Shown here in pieces: positions 8,646 through 17,341 of a stretch of DNA of 64,000 nucleotides; positions within the stretch are counted from its first letter, which is position 1, and each line of letters opens with the position of its first letter. The stretch spans positions 1 through 64,000 of the forward strand of contig JAXGYO010000002.1 in assembly GCA_040772225.1 (NCBI GenBank). Reading direction: 5' to 3'. This stretch comes from JAAYED01 sp040772225. GTDB taxonomy: Bacteria; Chloroflexota; Anaerolineae; UBA1429. Below the pieces are notes generated by a model. It saw nothing but the letters and a program-made list of their open reading frames with translations, made no database searches and had not been told where the DNA came from. The translations under genes and the position numbers were made by a program.

Positions 8646-10721
8646 CAAGGAGTTTCCAGAATGGATCTGAACAAGCATACCCGTCGTGATTTCCTTCGCC
8701 TGGCCGGTTTGTCCACAGCCGGTGTCATCGTTGCGGCCTGCGCGGGCGAGCCCGAGGTCGTGGAAAAGATCGTCCAAGAGACGGTCGAGGTTGTGAAGGA
8801 AGTTGAAAAGGAAGTAACGGTCATCGTCGAGGCTGAGCCCGAGGTTGAGGCTGAGGTTGAGGAAGAGGTCGAGGAAGAGGTCGCTGAGGTCGCAGGCAAG
8901 TACCAGGAATCGCCCATGCTGGCCGAGCGCGTCGCCGCTGGCGAGTTGCCCCCCGTCGATGAGCGCCTTCCCGAAGAGCCCCGTATCTGTGAGATCATGG
9001 GCGAGATCGGTGAGTACGGCGGAACCCTGACGGTGGCCACGCTGAGCCAGAACCTGTACGGCGACGACGGCAGCATGGCCATGGACCGCCCGACGATGCT
9101 GCGCATCGGCCACGACGGCGGCCACGCAACCGAGCATGTCCTCAAGGGCTGGGAGCAGTCTGACGACTTTACGTCGGTCACGATGCACATGCGCAAGGGA
9201 TTAAAGTGGTCCGACGGCGAGCCCCTCACCAGCGCCGATTTCAAGTTCTACTATGAAGACATGATGTTGAACGCAGAGATCACGCCTCTGCCGGCGACGT
9301 ACTTCCGCTGGGGCGGCGAGGTCATGAAGCTGGACATCATCGACGACTATAATTTCAAGCTGACCTTTGCCAAGCCGCAGCCGGCATTCGTGCTGGTGAA
9401 CATGGCGCACTGGTACGGCTGGTGGGACAACAACCAGTGGGTGCCCGCGCACTACTTGAAGGAGTTCCACATCAAGTACAACGACAAGGCCAATGACCTG
9501 GCCACGGAAGATGGGTACGATTTCTGGTACCAGCTGCTGGGCTACAAGAACAACCGCAGCCAGAACCCGGATCGTCCGCGTCTCGAGTGCTATGTGCCCA
9601 AGACCACCTCGCCGCAGGCGACGGTCATGGAGCGCAACCCGTACTATCACGCCGTGGACCCGGAAGGCAAGCAACTGCCCTATATCGACCAGATGATTGT
9701 GGACAAGTGCGCAGACCTGTCGATCCTGGACGCCAAGACGGTGGGTGGCACGTATGACTTTGCCGCCTTCCAGCTGCGCATCCTGAACTATGCCACCTAC
9801 GCAGAGGGTGCTGCGGCTTCCGGTGCGACCATGTACCTGTGGCCTTCGGGCAAGGGCGGCGAGGTCGTGTACAACTGGAACAGCAACTGGCCTGACGAAG
9901 AGATGCGGACCGTGTTCCAGGACGACCGCTGGCACCAGGCGATGTCCCTGGCCGTGAACCGGGCGGACATCAACAACGTGATCTACTTTGGCAATGCGAC
10001 CGAGACCCAGTACACGGTGATCCCGGCCAGCAAGTACTACAAGCCCGAGTACTCGACGGCATATGCCGAGTTCGATATCGATCGGGCGAACGCACTGCTG
10101 GACGAGATGGGCCTGACCTGGAATGAGGCCAAGACGCACCGTCAGTGGCCCGTGAGCAAGAATGACATCGTGATCTCCTGGGACCTGGTCGAGACGGAGA
10201 CACCCAAGGGCCCGATCACCGAGCTGGTGACCGAGTACTGGAAGGCCGTAGGCGTGGAGATGCAGTGGAAGTCGATCACGCGCACGCTGCTGACGCAAAA
10301 GATCGCTGCGATGGAAGAGCCGATGAGCCTGTGGCACGGCGATGAGTCGGCGGACACGCTGTTCCTGCGCCGGCCCAAGTTCTTCTCGCCGCTGGACGGT
10401 GACGAGATCAGCTGGGCCCCGCTGTGGGGTCGCTGGTACAACACGGGCGGCGAGCAGGGCGAGGAGCCCCCGCAAGTGATCAAGGACCTGTACACGTGGC
10501 AGGACGAGTTCCTGATCTCGGAGAGCCCTGAGGCGGCGGACAACACGCTCAAGAGCGAGGCCGAGCATGTCTGGACCTGTGGCGTGATCGGCAATGCGCC
10601 GCATCCTCTGCTTGTCCGCGACACACTCATGAACGTATCCAAGACCGGTGGGTTCTGGACATGGGACACGGGCTGGACGTACACCGAGTTCCCTGAGCAG
10701 TGGTGGATCAAGCAGGCATAG
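8646..10721 (+). repeat. Direct repeat unit 2 (partner 5923-7998)
   Basis: Same boundaries as unit 1: from the ribosome-binding site to the stop codon. See 5923-7998. Confidence 0.9.
8661..10721 (+). CDS. ABC transporter family-5 solute-binding lipoprotein, copy 2
   Basis: Same 686-residue product as copy 1, with only a handful of substitutions (Lys4 to Asn, KIVK to KIVQ, DENTW to DEISW). Tat motif RRDFLRL, lipobox Cys27, charged linker and SBP_bac_5 domain are all kept. It has an independent promoter (8365), leader and terminator (10745), so the two copies can be expressed under different conditions while making almost the same protein. No transporter partner genes are adjacent. The identity across the gene but not the flanks suggests recent duplication of the gene alone or gene conversion. 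Confidence 0.92.
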   Translation: MDLNKHTRRDFLRLAGLSTAGVIVAACAGEPEVVEKIVQETVEVVKEVEKEVTVIVEAEPEVEAEVEEEVEEEVAEVAGKYQESPMLAERVAAGELPPVDERLPEEPRICEIMGEIGEYGGTLTVATLSQNLYGDDGSMAMDRPTMLRIGHDGGHATEHVLKGWEQSDDFTSVTMHMRKGLKWSDGEPLTSADFKFYYEDMMLNAEITPLPATYFRWGGEVMKLDIIDDYNFKLTFAKPQPAFVLVNMAHWYGWWDNNQWVPAHYLKEFHIKYNDKANDLATEDGYDFWYQLLGYKNNRSQNPDRPRLECYVPKTTSPQATVMERNPYYHAVDPEGKQLPYIDQMIVDKCADLSILDAKTVGGTYDFAAFQLRILNYATYAEGAAASGATMYLWPSGKGGEVVYNWNSNWPDEEMRTVFQDDRWHQAMSLAVNRADINNVIYFGNATETQYTVIPASKYYKPEYSTAYAEFDIDRANALLDEMGLTWNEAKTHRQWPVSKNDIVISWDLVETETPKGPITELVTEYWKAVGVEMQWKSITRTLLTQKIAAMEEPMSLWHGDESADTLFLRRPKFFSPLDGDEISWAPLWGRWYNTGGEQGEEPPQVIKDLYTWQDEFLISESPEAADNTLKSEAEHVWTCGVIGNAPHPLLVRDTLMNVSKTGGFWTWDTGWTYTEFPEQWWIKQA

Positions 10722-10744
10722 TCTGGCCTGACTGCTGACACTGA

Positions 10745-10780
10745 CCGCGGGACGCTGCCAATGCAGCGTCCCGCGGTTTT
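10745..10780 (+). terminator. Intrinsic terminator after copy 2
   Basis: A perfect 14-bp stem (10745-10758 with 10763-10776, loop CAAT) followed by TTTT. Confidence 0.9.
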
Positions 10781-11407
10781 CGTGTGGGCGCCGCTACCGA
10801 TCGCTGGCAGCAGTTCCCTTTCCTCTAGTGGCCACTCCTGCTGCATTCTTCTCCAACCTCAGCGCGCGTCACCTACCGGCGAGGTTCATCCAGCATTTCG
10901 TACTCGGGTAAGCGGGCTGCGCCTCCCCATAGTCCGGGCCTTTCTGTCGTTCAGACGCGCTACGGAGGCATCTCGAGGCGCATCGGTGACCTGGCATGAG
11001 CGTGTCTATGCCAAAAGGGCGGAATGAACGCAAAAGCGCAGGTAATCGGGCCAACGCAATCTGCTAATAGCAGTACCCGAAATCGTATTTCCTTTGATGG
11101 CAGCGCAAAGGCAACATTCATCTTTGCGAGGCAGGCATCGCGACGTGATAGCAGTCGCAGCCAGATCGGGCTGTGAGTCGACAGGCTTCTGCGTAGCATG
11201 CTGCCGGACAGCACTGGTTGGCGACCATCGCGTGCTGGGCCCCACGGCTTGATGTGATGGCTATCGCGCGCTGTCGGGGGCCAGGTGTGATCGGCACAAC
11301 TTGCGCCGTGCCACGGTTTCACATAGTGATCACAACTAAAAGCAGGGTATGCGCCAGGTGTTGGCAATGCTGTGCGCCGGAAAATGTACTAACCAACGCG
11401 ATTCTAT
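10781..11407. other. Long intergenic region, no gene seen
   Basis: About 630 nt. ORFs on both strands (for example 10960-11367 minus) have no recognisable domain, no ribosome site and odd composition, so they are taken as chance. No repeat or RNA gene was recognised. Confidence 0.4.
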
Positions 11408-11436
11408 TTGACATCGCTTTGTATACAGCTTAGACT
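11408..11436 (+). promoter_or_regulatory. Sigma70-type promoter of solute-binding protein copy 3
   Basis: TTGACA (11408-11413), 17-nt spacer, TAGACT (11431-11436). Leader of about 290 nt before ATG 11735. Confidence 0.7.
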
Positions 11437-11540
11437 AAGATCATGTTCAGAGTAAAGCAATTTGTCTGTGCGGTTATGGAAACTGCAGGATTTAGCGCGA
11501 ACGGCTGGATCACGGTTGATTCCCGGTTTTCGCCCCATAC

Positions 11541-11575
11541 GGGCTCGCACCAACGGTGCGGGCTCGCCTTTGTTT
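11541..11575 (+). terminator. Terminator-like hairpin inside the leader of copy 3
   Basis: GGGCTCGCACC (11541-11551) pairs with GGTGCGGGCTC (11555-11565) over 11 positions including two G-U pairs, loop AAC, followed by GCCTTTGTTT. It lies 160 nt before the gene. Confidence 0.6.
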
Positions 11576-11734
11576 ATCGGATGTGCAGCGCTACGGGTCC
11601 GGCCCGCCGGCTACCTGTTAGCGCTGCGGCATGATGGTGGAAGGAGGCAGTGTAGGGTTGTAGGTTTGTCACGGAATCCTGTATGGGGAGGGCTACGTAA
11701 TGTATCGGTTTGACTCTGAGTCCACGGAGGAACA

Positions 11735-13795
11735 ATGGATCTGAAGAAGCACACGCGTCGAGATTTCTTGCGGCTGGCGGGGCTATCTACCGCCGGCGTG
11801 ATCGTGGCCGCCTGCGCAGGTGAGCCCGAGGTCGTGGAAAAGATCGTCAAAGAGACGGTCGAGGTCGTGAAAGAGGTCGAGAAGGAGGTGACGGTCCTCG
11901 TCGAGGCTGAGGCCGAGGCCGAAGAGGTTGTTGAGGAAGTCGTCGAGGAGGTGACTGCGCCCGGCAAGTACGGTGAGTCACCGATGCTTGCAGAACGGGT
12001 CGCTTCCGGAGACTTGCCGCCCGTCGACGAGCGTCTCCCTGAGGAGCCTCGCGTCACCCAGGTGCTTGAGGCGATTGGACAGTACGGCGGCACGCTGACC
12101 GTCGGTGACCTGTCAACCAACCTCAAGGGTGGCGACCATGATCAGGCGAACGGTGACTGGGGCTCGAACTGGGGCCGCATCTCCCACGACCTGACCAGCG
12201 CTGAGCCCAATGTGCTGGCCGAGTTCTCCATGTCCGATGACCTGATGGTCTTTACAGGCCGTATGCGCAAGGGCATGAAGTGGTCGGATGGTGAGCCGCT
12301 CACCACGGCGGACCTGGTGTACTGGTACGAGGACATGATGCTGAACGAGGAAATCACGCCGCTGCCGCACATGGACTTTCGCTGGGGCGGCGAGGTGATG
12401 AAGCTTGACGTCATCGACGACTACAATTTCAAGCTGACGTTCGCCCAGCCGCACGCCCACTGGATCCTGGTCAACGTCGCCCACTACTATGGCTTCTGGG
12501 GCAGCAGCGCCACCTGGGTGCCGGCCCACTATATGAAGCAGTTCCACATCAAATACAACGACAAGGCAGGCGACCTGGCCAAGGAAGCCGGCTTTGACTT
12601 TTGGTACCAGTATCATGGGCAGAGAAACGACACCGGCATCAACGCCGAGCGACCTGTGCTCACGCCGTATGTCCCGGTGAAGGACTCGCCGTCTATGTCC
12701 TTCTGGGAGCGGAACCCGTACTATTACGGGGTCGATCCCGAGGGCAACCAGCTGCCGTACATCGACAAGCTGCAGATGGACAAGGCCGCTGACCTGTCGA
12801 TCATGGATGCCAAGATTGTGGGCGGCACCTATGACTTTTGCGCGTTCCAGATGCGCATCCTGTTCTATGCCACGTACAACGAAGGCGCCCAGGCCGCTAA
12901 TGCCCACATCAAGCTGTGGAACACGGGCAAGGGCTCTGAGGTGGTGTACAACTTTAATAGCAACTGGCCGGATGAAGAGTGGCGGAACATCTTCCAGGAC
13001 GACCGCTTCCACCATGCCATGTCGCTGGCGCTGAACCGGGCGGACATCAACAACGTGGTCTACTTTGGCAACGCGTCAGAGACGCAGATGACGGTGATCC
13101 CGTCGTCCCGTCACTACCGGCCGGAGTATGCACAGGCGTACGCCGAGTTCGATCTCGACAGGGCAAACGCCCTGCTGGACGAGCTGGGCCTGGAGTGGAA
13201 CGAAGCCAAGACGCACCGTCTGTGGCCCGTCAGCAAGCAGCCCATGATCGTCTCCTGGGACCTGGTGGAGACTGAGACGCCCAAGGGCCCGATCACCGAA
13301 CTGGTGACCGAGTACTGGAAGGCCGTGGGGTACGAGATCCAGTGGAAGTCGATCACCCGTAACCTGCTGACGCAAAAGATCCTGGCCAACGAGGAGCCGA
13401 TGTCGCTGTGGCACGGTGACGAGACGGCAGACACGCTGTTCCTGCGCCGGCCCAAGTACTTTGCGCCGATCGACGGCGATGAGAACACATGGGGCATCCT
13501 GTGGGGCCGTTGGTACAACACCAAGGGCGAGCAGGGCGAGGAGCCCCCGCAGGTGATCAAGGACCTGTACGTGTGGCTGGACGAGTACAACATCACGGAC
13601 TCGGACGAGCCGGCGCGGAAGGTCCTGGAGAGCCAGGCGGAGCACGTGTGGACGCTGGGCTCGGTAGGGAACGCGCCGCACCCGATCTTTTGCCGTAACA
13701 CGCTCAAGAACGTGTCGGAGACGGGCGGGTTCTGGACGTGGGACTCGCTGTGGGCATTCCCCGAGTACTCGGAGCAGTGGTACTTTGAGCAGTAG
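11735..13795 (+). CDS. ABC transporter family-5 solute-binding lipoprotein, copy 3
   Basis: A 686-residue paralogue of copies 1 and 2, clearly diverged in the ligand-binding domain but almost identical at the export signal (MDLKKHTRRDFLRLAGLSTA; lipobox Cys27). ATG 11735 follows GGAGGAAC. The acidic linker is shorter and of different sequence (VEAEAEAEEVVEEVVEEV). Family-5 blocks are kept (MRKGMKWSDGEPLTTADLVY). Independent promoter, leader hairpin and terminator; no permease nearby. Divergence in the binding domain suggests a different but related ligand. Confidence 0.92.
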   Translation: MDLKKHTRRDFLRLAGLSTAGVIVAACAGEPEVVEKIVKETVEVVKEVEKEVTVLVEAEAEAEEVVEEVVEEVTAPGKYGESPMLAERVASGDLPPVDERLPEEPRVTQVLEAIGQYGGTLTVGDLSTNLKGGDHDQANGDWGSNWGRISHDLTSAEPNVLAEFSMSDDLMVFTGRMRKGMKWSDGEPLTTADLVYWYEDMMLNEEITPLPHMDFRWGGEVMKLDVIDDYNFKLTFAQPHAHWILVNVAHYYGFWGSSATWVPAHYMKQFHIKYNDKAGDLAKEAGFDFWYQYHGQRNDTGINAERPVLTPYVPVKDSPSMSFWERNPYYYGVDPEGNQLPYIDKLQMDKAADLSIMDAKIVGGTYDFCAFQMRILFYATYNEGAQAANAHIKLWNTGKGSEVVYNFNSNWPDEEWRNIFQDDRFHHAMSLALNRADINNVVYFGNASETQMTVIPSSRHYRPEYAQAYAEFDLDRANALLDELGLEWNEAKTHRLWPVSKQPMIVSWDLVETETPKGPITELVTEYWKAVGYEIQWKSITRNLLTQKILANEEPMSLWHGDETADTLFLRRPKYFAPIDGDENTWGILWGRWYNTKGEQGEEPPQVIKDLYVWLDEYNITDSDEPARKVLESQAEHVWTLGSVGNAPHPIFCRNTLKNVSETGGFWTWDSLWAFPEYSEQWYFEQ

Positions 13796-13843
13796 GACTC
13801 TGCCCTGGTGAGCCTTTGGGCTCCGAGGTAGATAGAGCTCTAT

Positions 13844-13881
13844 AGCGGCGGGCCCCCATCAGGGTGCCCGCCGCTGTGTTT
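13844..13881 (+). terminator. Terminator after copy 3
   Basis: AGCGGCGGGC (13844-13853) with GCCCGCCGCT (13866-13875), followed by GTGTTT. Confidence 0.8.
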
Positions 13882-13920
13882 GGGGCTATCTCCTGGCGTC
13901 TTGCGCTCGTCGATAAAGGC

Positions 13921-13950
13921 TTGACAGACACCATGGCGGAATGCAATAAT
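13921..13950 (+). promoter_or_regulatory. Promoter of solute-binding protein copy 4
   Basis: TTGACA (13921-13926), 18-nt spacer, AATAAT (13945-13950). The leader is short (about 95 nt) compared with copies 1-3. Confidence 0.65.
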
Positions 13951-14002
13951 GGTGTATCCATGGGCGTGAGATGGAATCGCCCGGGGTTCGTAGCTGAGCG
14001 GT

Positions 14003-14021
14003 GTCGTCGCGTGGCGACGAC
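14003..14021 (+). promoter_or_regulatory. GC-rich hairpin in the 5' UTR of copy 4
   Basis: GTCGTCGC (14003-14010), loop GTG, GCGACGAC (14014-14021): a perfect 8-bp stem with no T tract, ending about 20 nt before the ribosome site (AGGAGG, 14043-14048). It may tune mRNA stability or translation. Confidence 0.4.
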
Positions 14022-14052
14022 GGGCGCCAGCAGGATTTTACCAGGAGGACGA

Positions 14053-16101
14053 ATGGATCTGAAGAAGCACACACGACGCGATTTTCTGCGCCTGGCCGGC
14101 TTATCGACCGCAGGGGTCATTGTCGCGGCCTGCGCTGGCGAACCCGAGGTGGTGGAAAAGATCGTCCAAGAGACGGTCGTGGTCGAGAAGGTGGTGGAGA
14201 AAGAGGTCACGGTCGTCGTCGAGAAGGAGACCGAGGCTGTCGAGGAGGTTGAGGCTACCGCAGAGCCCGCACCCGTAGAGTCAAAGTACAAGGAATCACC
14301 TATGCTGGCAGACCTGGTCGCCAGCGGCGATCTGCCTCCCGTGGAGGAGCGCCTGCCTGAGGAGCCCCGCATTTGCGAGGTCATCGACTCCATCGGCCAG
14401 TTCGGTGGTACGTTGACGGTGGGCGTGCTGGGGACGAACCTGATGAGCGATGACGGGCTGCGTGTGAATGACGTGCCCAACCAGTTGTGCATTTCCCATG
14501 ACCTGACGTACCCCATCGAGCACATGATCAAGTCGTGGGAAGTGAGCGACGATTTCAAAGAGATCACCTGCCATATGCGCAAGGGCATGAAGTGGTCAGA
14601 CGGCACGCCGTTTACGACCGAGGATGTGCGCTACTGGTGGGAGGACACCCAGCTCAATACGGACATCACGCCCGTCCTGACCTCGTATTTCCGGCCGGGC
14701 AAGATCCCGATGAACGTCGAGATCATCGACGACTATACCTACAAGTTCGTCTTTGAGGTACCCAATCCGGCCTTTCCGATGGTGACGATGTGGCACCGGA
14801 ACGGTTTCGGCCACAACCACTTTTTGCCGGCCCACTACTGCAAGCAGTTCCATATCAAGTACAACGACAAGGCCAATGAGGATGCCAAGGCCGAGGGTTT
14901 TGACTTTTGGTACCAGCTCCACGGCAAGAAGATCGACCGGTTCCAAAGCATCGACCGGCCCAAGATGGAGGCCTATATCCCCGTGCGCGATACGCCCACC
15001 ATGGCGTTCTGCGAGCGGAACCCGTATTACCATGCGGTGGATCCTGAGGGCAATCAGCTCCCCTATATCGACAAGATGAACCAGGATCGCTGCGCAGATC
15101 TGTCCATCCTGGATGCCAAGACGGTCGGTGGGACCTATGACTTTGCCGCGCAGCAGCTGCGCATTCTGTTTTACAGCACCTATGCCGATGGCGCCGCGGT
15201 GGCAGACGCACATATGAAGCTGTGGGAGTCGGGCAAGGGTTCAGAGTGTGTCTATAACGTCAACTGCAACTGGCCGGACGAAGAGTGGCGTAACGTGTTC
15301 TTTGACGACCGGTTCCGCCAGGCGCTGTCGCTGGCGATCAACCGGGCCGACATCAACAACGTCATCTACTTTGGTAACGCGAGCGAGACGCAGATGACCG
15401 TGATTCCCACTTCCCGGCACTACAAGACCGAGTACGCGGAGGCCTTTGCCGAGTTCGACATTGACAAGGCCAACGCGCTGCTCGACGACATGGGGCTGGA
15501 GTGGAACGCGGAAAAGACCCACCGCCTGTGGCCTGTGAGCAAGCAGCCCGTAATCATCTCCTGGGATCTGGTCGAGACTGAGACGCCCAAGGGGCCGATC
15601 ACCGAGCTCGTGACCGAGTACTGGAAGGTGATCGGTGTCGAGATCCAGTGGAAGTCCATCACCCGTAACCTTCTGACGCAGAAAATGGGTGCCAACGAGG
15701 AGCCGATGAGCCTGTGGCACGGCGACGAGACGGCCGATACGCTTTTCCTGCGCCGGCCCAAGTACTTTGCCCCGCTGGATGGCGATGAGTCCTGCTGGGG
15801 TGTCCTGTGGGGCCGCTGGTACAACACCGACGGCGCACAGGGCGAGGAGCCCCCGCAGGTCATCAAGGACTTGTACAACTGGATGGAGGAGTACAACCTG
15901 ACGGACAAGGATGAGCCTGCCGCCAGCGTCCTCCAGAGCCAGGCCGACCATGTGTGGACCATCGGTACGGTCGGGAATGCGCCGCACCCGCTGTTTGTGC
16001 GCAACAGCCTGAAAAACGTCAGTGAGACGGGCGGCTACTGGACCTGGGACTCGCTCTGGTCGTATCCCGAGCATCCCGAGCAGTGGTATTTCGAGTCCTA
16101 A
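14053..16101 (+). CDS. ABC transporter family-5 solute-binding lipoprotein, copy 4
   Basis: Start at ATG 14053 behind CCAGGAGG; the frame is open further upstream to 13864 but that stretch overlaps the promoter. The 682-residue product has the same signal as the other copies (MDLKKHTRRDFLRLAGLSTA, lipobox Cys27), a different linker (VEKETEAVEEVEATAEPAPVES) and an SBP_bac_5 domain (MRKGMKWSDGTPFTTEDV). It is the most diverged of the four together with copy 3. It has its own promoter and a terminator at 16141. No transporter partners are adjacent. Confidence 0.92.
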   Translation: MDLKKHTRRDFLRLAGLSTAGVIVAACAGEPEVVEKIVQETVVVEKVVEKEVTVVVEKETEAVEEVEATAEPAPVESKYKESPMLADLVASGDLPPVEERLPEEPRICEVIDSIGQFGGTLTVGVLGTNLMSDDGLRVNDVPNQLCISHDLTYPIEHMIKSWEVSDDFKEITCHMRKGMKWSDGTPFTTEDVRYWWEDTQLNTDITPVLTSYFRPGKIPMNVEIIDDYTYKFVFEVPNPAFPMVTMWHRNGFGHNHFLPAHYCKQFHIKYNDKANEDAKAEGFDFWYQLHGKKIDRFQSIDRPKMEAYIPVRDTPTMAFCERNPYYHAVDPEGNQLPYIDKMNQDRCADLSILDAKTVGGTYDFAAQQLRILFYSTYADGAAVADAHMKLWESGKGSECVYNVNCNWPDEEWRNVFFDDRFRQALSLAINRADINNVIYFGNASETQMTVIPTSRHYKTEYAEAFAEFDIDKANALLDDMGLEWNAEKTHRLWPVSKQPVIISWDLVETETPKGPITELVTEYWKVIGVEIQWKSITRNLLTQKMGANEEPMSLWHGDETADTLFLRRPKYFAPLDGDESCWGVLWGRWYNTDGAQGEEPPQVIKDLYNWMEEYNLTDKDEPAASVLQSQADHVWTIGTVGNAPHPLFVRNSLKNVSETGGYWTWDSLWSYPEHPEQWYFES

Positions 16102-16140
16102 TACATAGTGCCGTTCAGCGGCTCTGGTCAGCATAGTTGT

Positions 16141-16170
16141 CAATCGGGGGCCTGTGAGGGCCCCCGATTG
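16141..16170 (+). terminator. Hairpin terminator after copy 4
   Basis: CAATCGGGGGCC (16141-16152) with GGCCCCCGATTG (16159-16170): a perfect 12-bp stem without a T tract. It also lies beyond the end of the convergent HAD gene and may serve both strands. Confidence 0.7.
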
Positions 16171-16255
16171 CTGCTATGGCGAACCAAACTTACTTGAGGA
16201 GATGATGGCCGCGGCTGCCTGGCAGCGCTCGCCAGAGGCGCTACGCTCCAGCCCT

Positions 16256-16930
16256 CTATGCGTTGCGCCCGTCCAACAACTCGAGCACCCCGCTGGCGTC
16301 GGGAAAGATCGCCAGGGGCTCGTAGGAGCTAAAGTCGTCCGCCCCGGTATGGCCTGTGGTGACCGCGACAAAGGGGATGCCGGCTGCGGCCGCCGCCTGG
16401 CCGTCCACAAGGTTGTCACCGACATAGATAGCGTGCCCTCGATCGGCGCCTAGCCTCTCAAGGCAGAGCAGCAGGGCGTCCGGGGCCGGCTTGGGATCTG
16501 CCACGTCACCCGCTCCGACGATGGTATCGACGAGGCCGGTCAGCCCAAAGCGATCAAGGATCCCGCGGATGCGAAAGGCCTCCTTGTTGGAGACGATTCC
16601 AACTCGGATGTCTCTGGTCCGCAACGTGCTCAGCAGACCGGCCGTAAAGGGATACAGACTGGTCCAGGCGACCATCACCTCATCGGCGCGCTCCATGAAC
16701 AGGCGGTGGAACTCGGCCGTCAGGTGAGCGTTCTCGGGTCCCGCCAGGGCTACCAGCGCTGCCGGCAGGGCCAGGCCGATGGTTCGCGCGCAGGCAGCGG
16801 GGTCACGATCGGGGAGCCCGAGGCCACGGAGGGCATACCGGAGGCAGGCCACCGCGGCGGGGGAGGAATCCCCCAGGGTGTAGTCAAAGTCAAATAGGAT
16901 CGCGCGCGGCGCGCTGCCCAGAATCGGCAT
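16256..16930 (-). CDS. HAD-superfamily hydrolase, phosphoglycolate-phosphatase-like
   Basis: Probable cytoplasmic phosphatase on a small phosphorylated metabolite. ATG 16930 (MPILGSAPRAILFDFDYTLGD) is chosen because AAGGAG lies 6 nt upstream; the frame opens earlier but without a ribosome site. The 224 residues show HAD motif I (FDFDYTLGDSS, nucleophile Asp), motif II (VGIVSNK, Ser), the motif III Lys region (DPKPAPDALL) and motif IV (IYVGDNLVDG). A helical cap between motifs I and II fits the class I (Gph-like) group. Substrate unknown. Confidence 0.85.
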   Translation of the reverse strand: MPILGSAPRAILFDFDYTLGDSSPAAVACLRYALRGLGLPDRDPAACARTIGLALPAALVALAGPENAHLTAEFHRLFMERADEVMVAWTSLYPFTAGLLSTLRTRDIRVGIVSNKEAFRIRGILDRFGLTGLVDTIVGAGDVADPKPAPDALLLCLERLGADRGHAIYVGDNLVDGQAAAAAGIPFVAVTTGHTGADDFSSYEPLAIFPDASGVLELLDGRNA

Positions 16931-17049
16931 CGTTCGCTCCTTGGATGTGGTTTGTGGCATTGTACCACACACCCGTGACCCGGCCAGCGGAGAAACAGTG
17001 GGCGGAATGCCCACTACAATGCAGTGTCAGCGGAGCAAAGAGGGACAAC

Positions 17050-17202
17050 ATGGAGCAGGGGGGATTACAAGTCATCTCGATCCGGGGCGGAGAGGCAAGG
17101 ACCGCGCGGGTGCTCAACGAATACGGGCGCGAGGGTTGGAGACTCGTCTCGGTCTGGTCGTTCTGGGACTATTTCAAGCGGCGGCTCGCCAGCGCGACGT
17201 GA
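17050..17202 (+). CDS. Small DUF4177-like protein
   Basis: A 50-residue ORF starting at ATG 17050 behind AGAGGG. The segment ARVLNEYGREGWRLVSVWSF matches the core pattern of DUF4177 proteins (LN-x-GxEGWELVSV). The upstream in-frame extension to 16945 is not supported. TACAAT at about 17015-17020 could be a -10. Function unknown. Confidence 0.55.
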   Translation: MEQGGLQVISIRGGEARTARVLNEYGREGWRLVSVWSFWDYFKRRLASAT

Positions 17203-17246
17203 ACCAGGACTGACGCTACCCTCGACGGATTGATGTGCGCAGGACA

Positions 17247-17282
17247 GCCGAGGCGCCACACGGCATCGTGTAGCGCCTCGGC
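17247..17282. terminator. Bidirectional hairpin terminator between convergent genes
   Basis: GCCGAGGCGC (17247-17256) with GCGCCTCGGC (17273-17282), plus inner pairing ACACG/CGTGT. Confidence 0.65.
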
Positions 17283-17341
17283 AGTGAGTCAATACTTGCC
17301 TGGAGACCCCGCGAGGGCGCGTCCCGGCGATGTGATGGACT

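Noticed and set aside
10960..11367. 135-residue minus-strand ORF in the gap before copy 3
   Set aside because: No domain, no ribosome site, composition unlike neighbouring proteins.
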